Assembly (NCBI GenBank): GCA_028288125.1
Contig: JAQBOH010000069.1
Coordinates: forward strand, 1-53,328
Direction of reading: 5' to 3'
DNA length: 53,328 bases
From: Mucilaginibacter sp.
GTDB lineage: Bacteria; Bacteroidota; Bacteroidia; Sphingobacteriales; Sphingobacteriaceae
The translations under genes and the position numbers were made by a program. A model generated the notes under the pieces. It was given only the letters and a program-made list of their open reading frames with translations. It ran no database searches and was not told the origin of the DNA. How positions within the stretch are numbered: the stretch's first letter is position 1; each line of letters starts with the position of its first letter. This document shows, piece by piece, positions 26,201 to 35,238 of the stretch.

Positions 26201-29200
26201 AATTGTGGTTTCAACACCCAGCTTAACCAATTCATCAAACATTGTGATAGCCACGTCATCAATATCCTCGCTGCTATACATAGCCATCGTTTTGCTGCGC
26301 ACCCGTTCCAAAGCGGCTTCAATTCGGGCTTCCCTTGCCTGCGCTTCGGCTTGTTTCAGGTCGTTGAAGCGGGTATAGCTCATGTCGAACACTTTGGCAA
26401 AGCGAAGCAGCAGGTCAAAATGTTCATCAGATAACGGCTCGAGACTAACCAGCGTGAGGCAGCCGAAATTGTTAAACGATGCCGACAGGATCACCTGTTC
26501 GGGCGCTTTCATGCCGGTTATGACCGGGTCCGGCAAAAGTGATAACTCTGTTTCTGTAAACAGAAAATCATCCCACGTTTTTTTCACTTTTCCCTTCAGT
26601 TCATACTGCCATTTTAAAACTCGTTCCTCCCACGCATTTATATAGCTTGTATAAGCATCATGCTCGTGGTATTGTACAAGGTAATTCATCGGCTCCGCCG
26701 GCGCCTCGGAATTGGCCATCCACCACCGTGACGACTTTATTTCCGGATCAAAGATCATGATGAGGCAACGGGTAAGCACAACGTCGAGTTTGGTCAATTC
26801 GCCGAAGACCGTTCCGATCAACTCGTTTAATTCCTCCGAAGTCTGCATCGACATCGCTTTTGCCCGAACCCTTTCTAAACCCACTTCTATTTTGGCTTCG
26901 TGCGCCTGGGCTTCTGCTTGCTGCAAATCATTGAAACGGGTATAGGTTTGTTCAAAAACATTGGCAAATCTTTCCTGCGCCAAAATTATTTCCCCCGAAA
27001 CATTTTTATTGAAAGAAAATGACAGCCATCCTTTCGAAAAAAAACTGATATTGACAACCCACCGGTCTTCGGGGAAATTTGTTTCCGTTTCCATAAAACT
27101 ATTGCGCAGCTCATTATAATTTTTCAATTCTTCTCCTTCAAACTCCAATGTCAACGACTTCCGATTTGCTTTCCATGCAGTAACTGCTTTAGCCATTAAA
27201 TAGGGGTCGTCTATTGGCACATTCAGCGTTTTTAGCAAATGACTGCCATGTACAGTAGTAGATAACTCAACAACTCCTTCATTCTCATTAACTATCCCAA
27301 TTGAATTTTGTATAGCCATTTCACCCAATTCTTTCAATTGTTGAAAAAGTAAAAAAGATATTTCCGGCAGCTCGCTGCTATGGTGCATGGCCATCGTGCG
27401 ACCGCGCACACGCTCCAATGCTGCTTCAATGTTTGCCTCCCTGGCTTGTGCCTCGGCTTTTTTCAGGTCGAGATAGCGCCGGTAGGTTTGTTCGAAAACC
27501 TTACCGAAGCGCATAAATGCCGCTATCTCTGCTTCAGAATAGGGAATCCCATCAAGATTAGTAATAAACAGGGTCACGTTTTCCAGCAATACAGTGGTTG
27601 TAAACCAGCCGGGGCGGCTATAGATAAATTCTTTTGCTTCATCGGATACCCGCCCATGCTTAAAACATTCTTCAAAAAATTTATTCTTCTCTTCAAACGT
27701 CATTTCGTCGGAAAAATGATCCAACCCCTTATCCCTGGCTTCAATAAACAGGTTAAACTGCGGGGTATCGAAATATGGGATATGAACAAGGTCGGGGTGT
27801 TCATGGCCCTGATCGGCTATCCACAGATTCCAGTCATTACTTTCCCTGTAATCCATGCCAAAGCCGGCCTGGTCAACCTGTGTGCCCAATTGAACCAACT
27901 GATCATATACCACCTGGATAACCTCTCTCAGCTCCTCGCTCTTTTGCATGGCCATGGTACGCGCGCGTACGCGCTCCAATGCCAGTTGGATCTGAGATTC
28001 TTTGGCTTGTGCCTCCGCTTGCTTAATATCAGTAAAACGGGTGTAACACAGATCAAATGCTTTCGCAAACCGGTAAACTATATCGAGATTGTCTTCCGAT
28101 AAAGGGTCCGTAGTATCGGTGCGTAAATAGCCGAAGTTGTTAAACGAGTGCGACAAAATAATACTATCGAACGCAGCCATTCCTTCCTTTACCGCATTGG
28201 ATACGTACATAGTTTCCTGGCTGCTTGCGTAATAATCATGCATGGCTTTTTTTTCAGCCCCTTTTAAGTGATACACCCATTTCGGGGTTCCTTTTTTCCA
28301 TTCCTTATATGCCGCATTGGGATAAGGATGATCAAACGATTTTCTGTAAAAGGAAACCGGGGGCTGATCAGCTTCGGAATTGGCCTGCCAGAGCGTGAGG
28401 CCCACCGAATCGGCATCTGCAATAGCGATAGCACAATGCGTAAGCCCAAAATCGAGCTTGGTCAATTCTTTAAAAACCATGTCAACCATTTCGGCCAGCT
28501 CGCCAGAACTTTGCATAGCCATAGCTCTTGCGCGCACACGTTCGAGCCCCAATTGGATCTGCGATTCCCGAACCTGCGCTTCTGCTTTTAGAAGATCGAG
28601 ATAGCGGCGGTAGGTTAAGCCAAAAACACCGGTAAATCTCTTGAATATTTGTATAGCTTCCGGCGTTAACGGGTTAGGTGAAAAAGCAAAAATGGTACCC
28701 TCCGGGAAAAAGAAATCATAGTGAAATTGTTTAGCCGGTAACGATGCCATGTCAAATTGTGTGGGGTAATCAGGCGCATCGTTTATAACACGGTAATATG
28801 CGATTAAATCATCGCCGGCCATTTCGTATGAAGCATGATCTTCTTTGTTTTTCCAGGCGTTGTACAAATTTCGAAGCAGGGGGTGGGTCGTCATATCAAG
28901 GCTTCCAATGATCAAAGAAACCTGACCCTCCGGGTTATTAAACGCTGTCCACAACTCTATATGCTCCGTGTCATCTAGAATCCCAATGCCGCAGCGTATA
29001 TTTTTTTCAATGCCGAGTTTAACCAGCTCGTCAAACATAAGGGCAACGGTATCCGCAACGTCCTGGCTGCTGTGCATCGCCATGGTTTTGCTGCGCACAC
29101 GTTCGAGGGCTACCTCTATTTGTCCTTCCCGTGCTTGGGCTTCCGCTTTTTGCAAGTCGAGGAAGCGGGTATAGGTTTGTTCGAATACGGCAGCGAATCG

Positions 29201-30847
29201 TTCCAATACCGTTATTGTTTCTGCCGAAAGAGGGTGATGTGTGGTATAATTAATCCACCCCTGGGAGAAATAGCCTACGGTATGTATCCTTTGTTCCTTT
29301 AGCAGATCATCCCTGATAATTATACCCATTTCTTCCCTGCAAAAGCGAACCCACTCGTTTAGTTCCACTCCCTGCATATCTATGCTGAGTGATTTTATTT
29401 TTTCTTTCCATCCCGCATACATTTTCGACATGGTTCGCTCGTTCAACCTTGCCGAAAAGCTGATGTTGATTTGATCACCTTCCTGGTCTGTAGCCCAAAA
29501 TTTAACGATGGCATTTTCTTCATCCGGTATGCCTATTGAAATTCGGGCGGGTTGATTACCTAATTCACTTAATTGCTGAAAAAGGACAGCGGCTGTTTCG
29601 GCTAGTTCTTCACTGTGGTGCATTGCCATGGTTTTGCCGCGCACACGTTCGAGCGCCGCCTCGATCACCGCCAGGGCTTTTTGCGCTTCAATTTCATCCT
29701 TTTGCTGTTGCAGCAGCAGGTAGGCTTTTTTGCGCTGGCGGCTGTTGCGCCATTGCAGCAATGCGGCGACCAAAAGGATAAACAACCCCAAAATTAATAC
29801 GTATAGCCTTGCCTGGTTTTGATAGGCGATCTTTTGCGCGTCTATCTCTTTTTTGCGGGCATTATCCTGCGCTATTATTTCATTTATGGCCTGTATATTA
29901 CCTGCCCCAAACAAACCTTCTTTTGTTTTTGCCGCAAGCTCCCGGTAAAGCAACGCATTTTTGAAATCGTTTTTGGTTTTATAGGCCCTTACAAGCAATT
30001 CGGCCGACATCAATATAAACTTGTTATATGGCCCGAATTTCGCCTCTTGCAAACCTAACTTTGAATAAAAGATAACGGAATCAGTTTGATTCGTTTTTTC
30101 AAACACATTGGCCTGCAGAACATCGACATAAGCTACATTTCGGTGATCATGGTCGCGCAGCGCTATTTGACCTGATTTTTTTAAATGAATCAATGCAAGC
30201 GGATAATTCAGGGATTTTGCTTCAAGGCGACCCATGTCCCGCCAGAGGTAGATGGCACTGCCACTTTGCAAGTTTACTAAATCATGATATGCAATCCGGA
30301 TACAGGAATCAGCGGAATTTAGTTTACCGAGTTCAAGATAACATGAGGCAACATTGAGCGCACCCGCATCTATAAGTAACTGGTTGTTCGATCCTTTAGC
30401 AATTTCTATCATTTGCTGATAGTAACCGATCGCCTTTATGAAATCTCCCAAATCGAAATAAATCACCCCCAATAAGTTGAGCGCGCGGCCTTTTTCTGAT
30501 AAGTCATGATTTTGCTCACTAATTATTAATGATTTGATCGCAAAATCTAAAGCTTTGGGCAGGTTGCCTGTCTCCCTATATAAAAAACCTAAGCGGTTTA
30601 ATAGGTTTGCTTCGCCTTTCGGATAGTTTGTTTTTTGTAACAGTTTTAACCCGCTTGCGCCGTATTTAAACGCCGAGTCGGGTTTATTGTAAATATAATA
30701 ACTGATCAGGTCTGAAATGAGTAATATCCGGCTGGTATCCTGCTTCGCAATAGCCAATTGATGTTTTAGGCTGTCGCCTTTGCTGTTTTGGGCAAAACTT
30801 TTACCATAAATGATCGATAAAAAGGCTAATAAAATGATTTTCTTCAT
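23267..30847 (-). CDS. Giant sensor histidine kinase with ten tandem modules, about 2526 aa
   Basis: A membrane sensor kinase far longer than usual. A signal peptide (about 1-20), a periplasmic TPR array (about 30-340) and one transmembrane helix (about 348-368) are followed by ten cytoplasmic modules of about 170-195 residues (about 397-2265), each opening with LERVR..TMAM and closing with YTRF.DL.KAEAQARE. The C-terminal kinase core has His2290 in AGIAHEIQNPLNF, N-box NLFNNAFYAV, DNGIGIP and GEGTGLGLS. The module fold is unknown to me; a GAF-like sensory fold is a guess. ATG at 30847 overlaps the upstream kinase stop (TGATG), so translation is coupled. No response regulator is adjacent. Confidence 0.9.
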   Translation of the reverse strand: MKKIILLAFLSIIYGKSFAQNSKGDSLKHQLAIAKQDTSRILLISDLISYYIYNKPDSAFKYGASGLKLLQKTNYPKGEANLLNRLGFLYRETGNLPKALDFAIKSLIISEQNHDLSEKGRALNLLGVIYFDLGDFIKAIGYYQQMIEIAKGSNNQLLIDAGALNVASCYLELGKLNSADSCIRIAYHDLVNLQSGSAIYLWRDMGRLEAKSLNYPLALIHLKKSGQIALRDHDHRNVAYVDVLQANVFEKTNQTDSVIFYSKLGLQEAKFGPYNKFILMSAELLVRAYKTKNDFKNALLYRELAAKTKEGLFGAGNIQAINEIIAQDNARKKEIDAQKIAYQNQARLYVLILGLFILLVAALLQWRNSRQRKKAYLLLQQQKDEIEAQKALAVIEAALERVRGKTMAMHHSEELAETAAVLFQQLSELGNQPARISIGIPDEENAIVKFWATDQEGDQINISFSARLNERTMSKMYAGWKEKIKSLSIDMQGVELNEWVRFCREEMGIIIRDDLLKEQRIHTVGYFSQGWINYTTHHPLSAETITVLERFAAVFEQTYTRFLDLQKAEAQAREGQIEVALERVRSKTMAMHSSQDVADTVALMFDELVKLGIEKNIRCGIGILDDTEHIELWTAFNNPEGQVSLIIGSLDMTTHPLLRNLYNAWKNKEDHASYEMAGDDLIAYYRVINDAPDYPTQFDMASLPAKQFHYDFFFPEGTIFAFSPNPLTPEAIQIFKRFTGVFGLTYRRYLDLLKAEAQVRESQIQLGLERVRARAMAMQSSGELAEMVDMVFKELTKLDFGLTHCAIAIADADSVGLTLWQANSEADQPPVSFYRKSFDHPYPNAAYKEWKKGTPKWVYHLKGAEKKAMHDYYASSQETMYVSNAVKEGMAAFDSIILSHSFNNFGYLRTDTTDPLSEDNLDIVYRFAKAFDLCYTRFTDIKQAEAQAKESQIQLALERVRARTMAMQKSEELREVIQVVYDQLVQLGTQVDQAGFGMDYRESNDWNLWIADQGHEHPDLVHIPYFDTPQFNLFIEARDKGLDHFSDEMTFEEKNKFFEECFKHGRVSDEAKEFIYSRPGWFTTTVLLENVTLFITNLDGIPYSEAEIAAFMRFGKVFEQTYRRYLDLKKAEAQAREANIEAALERVRGRTMAMHHSSELPEISFLLFQQLKELGEMAIQNSIGIVNENEGVVELSTTVHGSHLLKTLNVPIDDPYLMAKAVTAWKANRKSLTLEFEGEELKNYNELRNSFMETETNFPEDRWVVNISFFSKGWLSFSFNKNVSGEIILAQERFANVFEQTYTRFNDLQQAEAQAHEAKIEVGLERVRAKAMSMQTSEELNELIGTVFGELTKLDVVLTRCLIMIFDPEIKSSRWWMANSEAPAEPMNYLVQYHEHDAYTSYINAWEERVLKWQYELKGKVKKTWDDFLFTETELSLLPDPVITGMKAPEQVILSASFNNFGCLTLVSLEPLSDEHFDLLLRFAKVFDMSYTRFNDLKQAEAQAREARIEAALERVRSKTMAMYSSEDIDDVAITMFDELVKLGVETTIRCGVAIIHNIKKMELWTAASSHDGSAALSKGYIDMTLHPLLRGAYDAWKKQETVFSYVLAGNDVADYYRILSEYADYPFQLNIDTLPERRFHNSFVFPEGTLYAFTDEPLSAEAMQLFKRFAGVFGLTYRRFLDLQKAEAQAREARIETALEKVRGKAMAMHNSRDVGDATALVFSELYKLGISTIRCGVVIIEESTKLMEVWSATSPGEGKVDQGSGKLDMTTHPLWQNLFNIWKQKKTTFTYELAGPDLLSYYKAISGAPGYNAPEIDPGYAVLGDPSNTRQYCSCFLFAEGGLFTFTKEPFPPQESKILEKFAAVFALTYRRYLDLKQAEEQARDAQIEAALEKVRGKAMAMYNSKDLSSTASMVFTELRKLGIDPLRCGVGIAGKGSRKVLLYSATTSAEGDNLALMGWVMLAGHPVLEKIQQSIATNEDYFPVLKGKQLKLYYEKLLSGLSLPSVPDWETGNEQFGHFFPFQDGCLYAWSEKPYGEPDMKILKRFASVIDLTFRRYIELQKSEASARGAIRQASLDRMRAQIASMRSTNDLQSITPLVWNELTALGIPFIRCGVFIVDEQQEVIHSYLSTPDGKAIAAFPLGFNADGIAKTVLASWQKKQFAAVHWNEEEFKKLSVQLVQQGAIASEEKYLTAHPPTSLDLHFFPFLQGMLYVGNITQLGDDEKNLVQSLADAFSTAYARYEDFNKLEAAKQEVEQTLTGLKAAQTQLIQSEKMASLGELTAGIAHEIQNPLNFVNNFSEVNQEMIDELKEELKGGNLEEAIAIADSIRQNEEKINHHGKRADFIVKGMLQHSRTSTGEKQLTNINVLADEFIKLSYHGLRAKDKSFNAEMISHFDPGLPKVNVVQQDIGRVLLNLFNNAFYAVSQKQKISGAIYKPEVTVNTSSENGSVVIKVKDNGIGIPDAIKDKIMQPFFTTKPTGEGTGLGLSLSYDMVVKGHSGQIRVNSEEGEFTEFIVALPVGT
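24065..29665 (-). repeat. Ten tandem sensory modules encoded in the giant kinase
   Basis: Module starts, read from the LERVR codons on the minus strand, lie near 29660, 29112, 28555, 27985, 27428, 26888, 26320, 25760, 25175 and 24622. By internal motifs I group them as B-A-C-D-B-C-A-A-A-A: A has RCGV and LDMTTHPLL; B has ISIG and FSQGW; C has SFNNFG and W.YxLKG; D (module 4) is unlike the rest. Modules 9 and 10 are diverged A types. Confidence 0.85.
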
Positions 30848-32982
30848 CACGAATTAGATTTGATGGGCAATGAAACAATAAATTCCGATCCCTCTCCTTC
30901 TGCACTATCAACACGGATACCTCCGCCATGCCCTTTTACTACAATATCGTAGCTTAACGACAATCCCAGTCCCGTCCCTTCGCCGGTCGGTTTGGTAGTA
31001 AAAAAAGGCTGCATGATCTTATCCTTTATTGCATCAGGAATGCCAGTACCATTATCATTCACTTTAATGATGACCTGGCCGTTTTCAGTTAAAGTGGTTG
31101 CTGTTACTTCAGGCTTATAATCCCCGCTGGTACCTTTCTGCTTTTCATGTACGGCGTAGAAAGCATTGTTAAACAGGTTGAGCAGCACCCGGCCAATATC
31201 CTGTTGTACAATATTTATTTGAGGTAGGTTTTTATCGAAATGAACCGTTAGTTCGGCATTGAACGATTTGTCTTTTGCACGCAGGCCGTGATAGGAAAGC
31301 CGCATATATTCGTCGGCTAATGCATTGATATTTGTCAGTTCTTTGGTACCGCTGTTTGCCTTGCTGTGCTGCAGCATACCTTTAACTATGCTGTCGGCGC
31401 GTTTGCCGTGGTGGGTGATCTTTTGTTCGTTCGCTTTAATTTCTGCCGTGATCGCTAAAGCCCCATCTACATTGCCCGATTTGAGTTCGCCTTCAAGTTC
31501 GTCGATCATCTCGGTATTGACCTCCGAAAAGTTATTTACAAAGTTTAACGGATTCTGAATCTCATGTGCTATGCCTGCCGTCAACTCGCCAAGCGATGCC
31601 ATTTTTTCGGACTGGATCAGTTGATTTTGGGCGGCTTTGAGGTTGTTAAGAGAGCTATTAAGCTCGGTAGTGCGTTCAGTTACTTTCTGCTCAAGTATTT
31701 CATTTTGCTTCGAGAGTATTTGCTGTTTTTCTATTTCCTGCTGCAAGTTGCGTGCCGACAATGTTTGTATTTCAACCAGTTTACTGCGAAGAAAAATTAG
31801 GTTTTGGGCAAACTCTCGTGCCAAAAGTATCGAAAGAATGATTGCGGGGGTAAGAAAAGCCAAGGCCACTTCAAAGCAGATAAGCAAATACGGTTGCAGT
31901 AAAGTAAAATTAGCAATATTAAATGATATGAAAAAAAGCAGGGCGATCATGATACCTGTTAAGAATAGCCCGGCGCCGCTCTTCTTTTCTCGCATGGCTT
32001 TAACTGATATCCTGATAATTTCGAGATAACAAACAATAGCAAAAATAGCCAGTATATGTTCATCTTGAGCATTGTCACCAATAAACTGAATAATGATAAC
32101 CACAAAGGAAAGTGCCGACAGACAATTAAAGTATACGCTCCGCACATAACCGAAAAACGCATAGGCCATCGCCATAAAAAAAATAAAATCTAAGGGTGCT
32201 GCTATATTAAAGACGACCGTCATAAAGGTGGCCCATCCTGTGCTTCGCAGCATTGGTATTAGTAGCCCGTCGGAGAGTGTGACAAGCTGCATAAGGGCAT
32301 AAAGTGCAAGATAGAGGTTTACCTTTCGTTCGCGGTTAAAAAAGTAAATGGCAAGTTGTAGAATGGCCAACAGCATAAAACCGCCCGATACCCATGAGCG
32401 GGTGGTGTAGAAATCGACTTTGTCGAAAAAAGAATCCCAGGCTTGTTCAACCTGCTTAAATGTGGCGACTATAACCGGGTTGCCATAGCCAACTATCATG
32501 TTTGAGCGATTGAACGAATACCTGATAGCAACATATTGACGCGGAGCATCTGTAAGTTGCAGGGTTAACGGTTCGCGTACAGAACGAACGGCTTGCTCCC
32601 TGGTATTTTCGGCACCTACCTGGCCCACCTTGCGGACCAACACACCATTGAAATAAATTTCTGCTGCGCCATATTGGTTTACTATAAGCGCAACAAACTT
32701 ATTCTGCAATGCTGGCGACACATTGATGGCAAGCCGGAACCAGCTGATCTGCGCATTGCGTACCTGTGGTAAAAAATGTTGTTCCTGTGTAAGGTCAACA
32801 TGCTGCCAACCACTATCGTTAAAAGCTGTATCAGCCCAGTTTGGATCGTCGCCGGCGTGAAATTTCCATTGATTGGTTACGTTTGCCGGAAGGGAATTAA
32901 GATTAAAATTGCTATTATTTTGAGATTGCCCGTAAGCAGACGAAAAAAACAAAAGAAGGAATGCAAACAAAAGTTTTTTCAT
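30847..32982 (-). CDS. 7TM-DISM sensor histidine kinase, 711 aa
   Basis: A membrane sensor kinase. A signal peptide (1-18) is followed by a periplasmic jelly-roll sensor domain (about 20-165, WKFHAGDDPNWADTAF), seven transmembrane helices (about 180-400; 7TMR-DISM type), a coiled coil and a kinase core with His473 in AGIAHEIQNPLNF, N-box NLFNNAFYAV, DNGTGIP and GEGTGLGLS. Its core is nearly identical in protein and DNA to the kinase next upstream. Start ATG overlaps the preceding stop (ATGA), and its own stop overlaps the giant kinase start. Confidence 0.93.
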   Translation of the reverse strand: MKKLLFAFLLLFFSSAYGQSQNNSNFNLNSLPANVTNQWKFHAGDDPNWADTAFNDSGWQHVDLTQEQHFLPQVRNAQISWFRLAINVSPALQNKFVALIVNQYGAAEIYFNGVLVRKVGQVGAENTREQAVRSVREPLTLQLTDAPRQYVAIRYSFNRSNMIVGYGNPVIVATFKQVEQAWDSFFDKVDFYTTRSWVSGGFMLLAILQLAIYFFNRERKVNLYLALYALMQLVTLSDGLLIPMLRSTGWATFMTVVFNIAAPLDFIFFMAMAYAFFGYVRSVYFNCLSALSFVVIIIQFIGDNAQDEHILAIFAIVCYLEIIRISVKAMREKKSGAGLFLTGIMIALLFFISFNIANFTLLQPYLLICFEVALAFLTPAIILSILLAREFAQNLIFLRSKLVEIQTLSARNLQQEIEKQQILSKQNEILEQKVTERTTELNSSLNNLKAAQNQLIQSEKMASLGELTAGIAHEIQNPLNFVNNFSEVNTEMIDELEGELKSGNVDGALAITAEIKANEQKITHHGKRADSIVKGMLQHSKANSGTKELTNINALADEYMRLSYHGLRAKDKSFNAELTVHFDKNLPQINIVQQDIGRVLLNLFNNAFYAVHEKQKGTSGDYKPEVTATTLTENGQVIIKVNDNGTGIPDAIKDKIMQPFFTTKPTGEGTGLGLSLSYDIVVKGHGGGIRVDSAEGEGSEFIVSLPIKSNS

Positions 32983-34991
32983 GATAACGGTAATAAAATG
33001 GTAAACATAGTGTATTCGCCTTCTTGTGTATCCAAAGACATTTGCCCCCCATACCCCTTCACCACAATATCATAACTTAATGATAAGCCCAATCCTGTTC
33101 CTTCGCCGGTAGGTTTAGTAGTAAAAAAAGGCTGCATGATCTTATCCTTTATTGCATCAGGAATGCCAGTACCATTATCATTCACTTTAATGATGACCTG
33201 GCCATTTTCAGTTAATGTTGTTGCTGTTACTTCGGGCTTGTAATCCGCGCCGGTAGTTTTCTGCTTTTCATGTACGGCATAAAAAGCATTGTTAAAAAGG
33301 TTAAGCAGCACCCGGCCAATATCCTGTTGTACAATATTTATTTGTGGGAGGTTTTTATCAAAATGCGTGGTTAATTCAGCGTTGAATGATTTGTCTTTTG
33401 CACGCAAGCCGTGGTAAGCCAGACGCATATATTCATCGGCAAGGGCATTGATATTTGTCGCCTCTTTGTCGCCGCTGCTGGCTTTGCTATGCTGCAGCAT
33501 GCCTTTTACAATGCTGTCGGCGCGTTTACCGTGCATATTTATCTTTTTCTCATTTTCCTTAATATCCAGGGCGATGGCTTTTATTTCTGCCAGATCACCT
33601 TTCTCTATCTCTTGTTCCATCTCATCAAGCAACTCTGTATTCACTTCCGAAAAATTATTCACAAAATTTAACGGGTTCTGTATCTCGTGCGCAATACCTG
33701 CGGTAAGCTCGCCAAGCGAAGCCATTTTTTCGGATTGGATGAGCTGGGTTTGGGTAGATTTGAGATCAGTGAGTGTATTTTCCAATACCTTATTGGCTTT
33801 TTGTTTCTGCTGATTATTGCGGTAAAGTATCAATGCCACGATGACGAAAACACCAAGCCCGGTAAGCAGCCCATCGGTTCTGATCTTACTTTGGTAAAGC
33901 GCTTTTTCTTTTTCAATGTCCTGTAAACGCAGCTGCTCCTGAAAGGACATATTCTGGAACCGGGCCAGGTTTGCAATCCTTTCTTTATACAGGCTGTCTT
34001 TTTTAACCAGGGCAATTTGAGCATATTTAAAAGCGCTGTCCGGCTGATTCCTTAATTTATAACTGAGATACAGTTCCTCATAAGCCGTGCCGATGTTAGC
34101 CTGCTGACTTGTTGAAGCGCCCAAAGTTTTGAAAGCGCCGAGTAATTTTGCAGCAAAATAAAGACTTGAATCTTTTTGGCCTTCGGCAAGGTAAAGACTG
34201 GCCAGTTTACGATAATTCCATATCTGGTTAGCTACGTTGTTTTGCTCAACAGACAAATAAACGCCTTCATAGTACAACTGCTTTGCTTTTGTCTTGTCGC
34301 CTTTTTTCAACGCAATGTCTCCCAGGGCGCCTAACACGTAGCCCAGGTATCTTTTTTGCCTGGTTTTTATAGCGATGTTTCTCGCCTCGTTTTCAAAAAT
34401 TAAAGCGGAATCAATCCTGTTAATGATGATATATGCATTTCCAAGGTTCATGTCGGCAAGCATAACACGTAACGGGTTATTGATTTGCAGGGCGATTTTT
34501 TTTGCCTCCCTGAAATGGAAGATCATCTGCCCTGTATTTTCTGTTCTGTCCATCAGTATGGCAAACATGTGATGTGTGAGCGCCAGCATTAAAAGCCTTG
34601 TTTTTTCGGGCGTTAGCTTAGGATTAAAAAACCAGCTATTATCAGCGTTTTTTGGATCGCCGGCAATGGCAAACGCCTGGAGAAAGAGCTTAAGCGCTTC
34701 CGCGTATCTTCCAGAGCCTGTTAGTTGATAGCCTTTACTGTCAAGCGCCCTTGCAATGAGCAGTGGTTTATTGTTTTTCTTTGCCAGGGGTAAGATATTG
34801 TCAATATAGTAAAGCGCGCTATCCCTGTTTGTTTCTTCGAAATAGAAATAGGCCTGTGTATTTGCCACGTAACGTAATGAGTCGTTTGATGCATGTTTTA
34901 ATGCCTGGGCAGTACTATCAGGTAAATGCTGTTGTGCATTGGCTAATGCTGAGGTGAAGAGCAGCAATATTACTTTTATACCGGTTTTCAT
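32979..34991 (-). CDS. TPR sensor histidine kinase, 670 aa, first of the three-kinase operon
   Basis: A signal peptide (1-19, ALANAQ), a periplasmic TPR array (about 30-350), a transmembrane helix near residues 373-390, a coiled coil and a kinase core with His435 in AGIAHEIQNPLNF plus N-box, DNGTGIP and GEGTGLGLS. The ATG at 34991 is preferred to a TTG two codons earlier. It is the first gene of the operon; the 241-bp gap upstream to lpxH should hold the promoter, but no clear Bacteroidota element was fixed there. Confidence 0.92.
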   Translation of the reverse strand: MKTGIKVILLLFTSALANAQQHLPDSTAQALKHASNDSLRYVANTQAYFYFEETNRDSALYYIDNILPLAKKNNKPLLIARALDSKGYQLTGSGRYAEALKLFLQAFAIAGDPKNADNSWFFNPKLTPEKTRLLMLALTHHMFAILMDRTENTGQMIFHFREAKKIALQINNPLRVMLADMNLGNAYIIINRIDSALIFENEARNIAIKTRQKRYLGYVLGALGDIALKKGDKTKAKQLYYEGVYLSVEQNNVANQIWNYRKLASLYLAEGQKDSSLYFAAKLLGAFKTLGASTSQQANIGTAYEELYLSYKLRNQPDSAFKYAQIALVKKDSLYKERIANLARFQNMSFQEQLRLQDIEKEKALYQSKIRTDGLLTGLGVFVIVALILYRNNQQKQKANKVLENTLTDLKSTQTQLIQSEKMASLGELTAGIAHEIQNPLNFVNNFSEVNTELLDEMEQEIEKGDLAEIKAIALDIKENEKKINMHGKRADSIVKGMLQHSKASSGDKEATNINALADEYMRLAYHGLRAKDKSFNAELTTHFDKNLPQINIVQQDIGRVLLNLFNNAFYAVHEKQKTTGADYKPEVTATTLTENGQVIIKVNDNGTGIPDAIKDKIMQPFFTTKPTGEGTGLGLSLSYDIVVKGYGGQMSLDTQEGEYTMFTILLPLS

Positions 34992-35167
34992 GTGCAAATT
35001 TCAATTCAATGGTCACACTAAAAACCTGCGTTATGCAATTACGCGGCGGGATATTTAAATGTGATAAGTTAGTTTTTGCCTAATTTAAAAAAAATAAGAT
35101 ATAATAGTGTCATTTCATATCGCTTTGTAAACCGGCGTAGCCGACCTGTAACTTTCAGCTAAAATTC

Positions 35168-35215
35168 AGGTGTTCGCGCGTTCGCGGTGTTCATCTCTTA
35201 ATAAAGCGAACACCT
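35168..35215. repeat. Inverted repeat AGGTGTTCGC / GCGAACACCT
   Basis: A 10-bp perfect inverted repeat, arms 35168-35177 and 35206-35215, with extra GTTCGCG and GGTGTTC words inside. It lies just after lpxH (minus strand), about 25 bp from its stop, so it could also act in termination, but no T-tract is seen on that strand. Confidence 0.6.
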
Positions 35216-35238
35216 GGTGATTGCGGGAGGAGGAAAGA

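Noticed and set aside
27380-28102. 240-codon plus-strand frame within the giant kinase gene
   Set aside because: Antisense of the modules; the kinase frame is continuous and carries all motifs.
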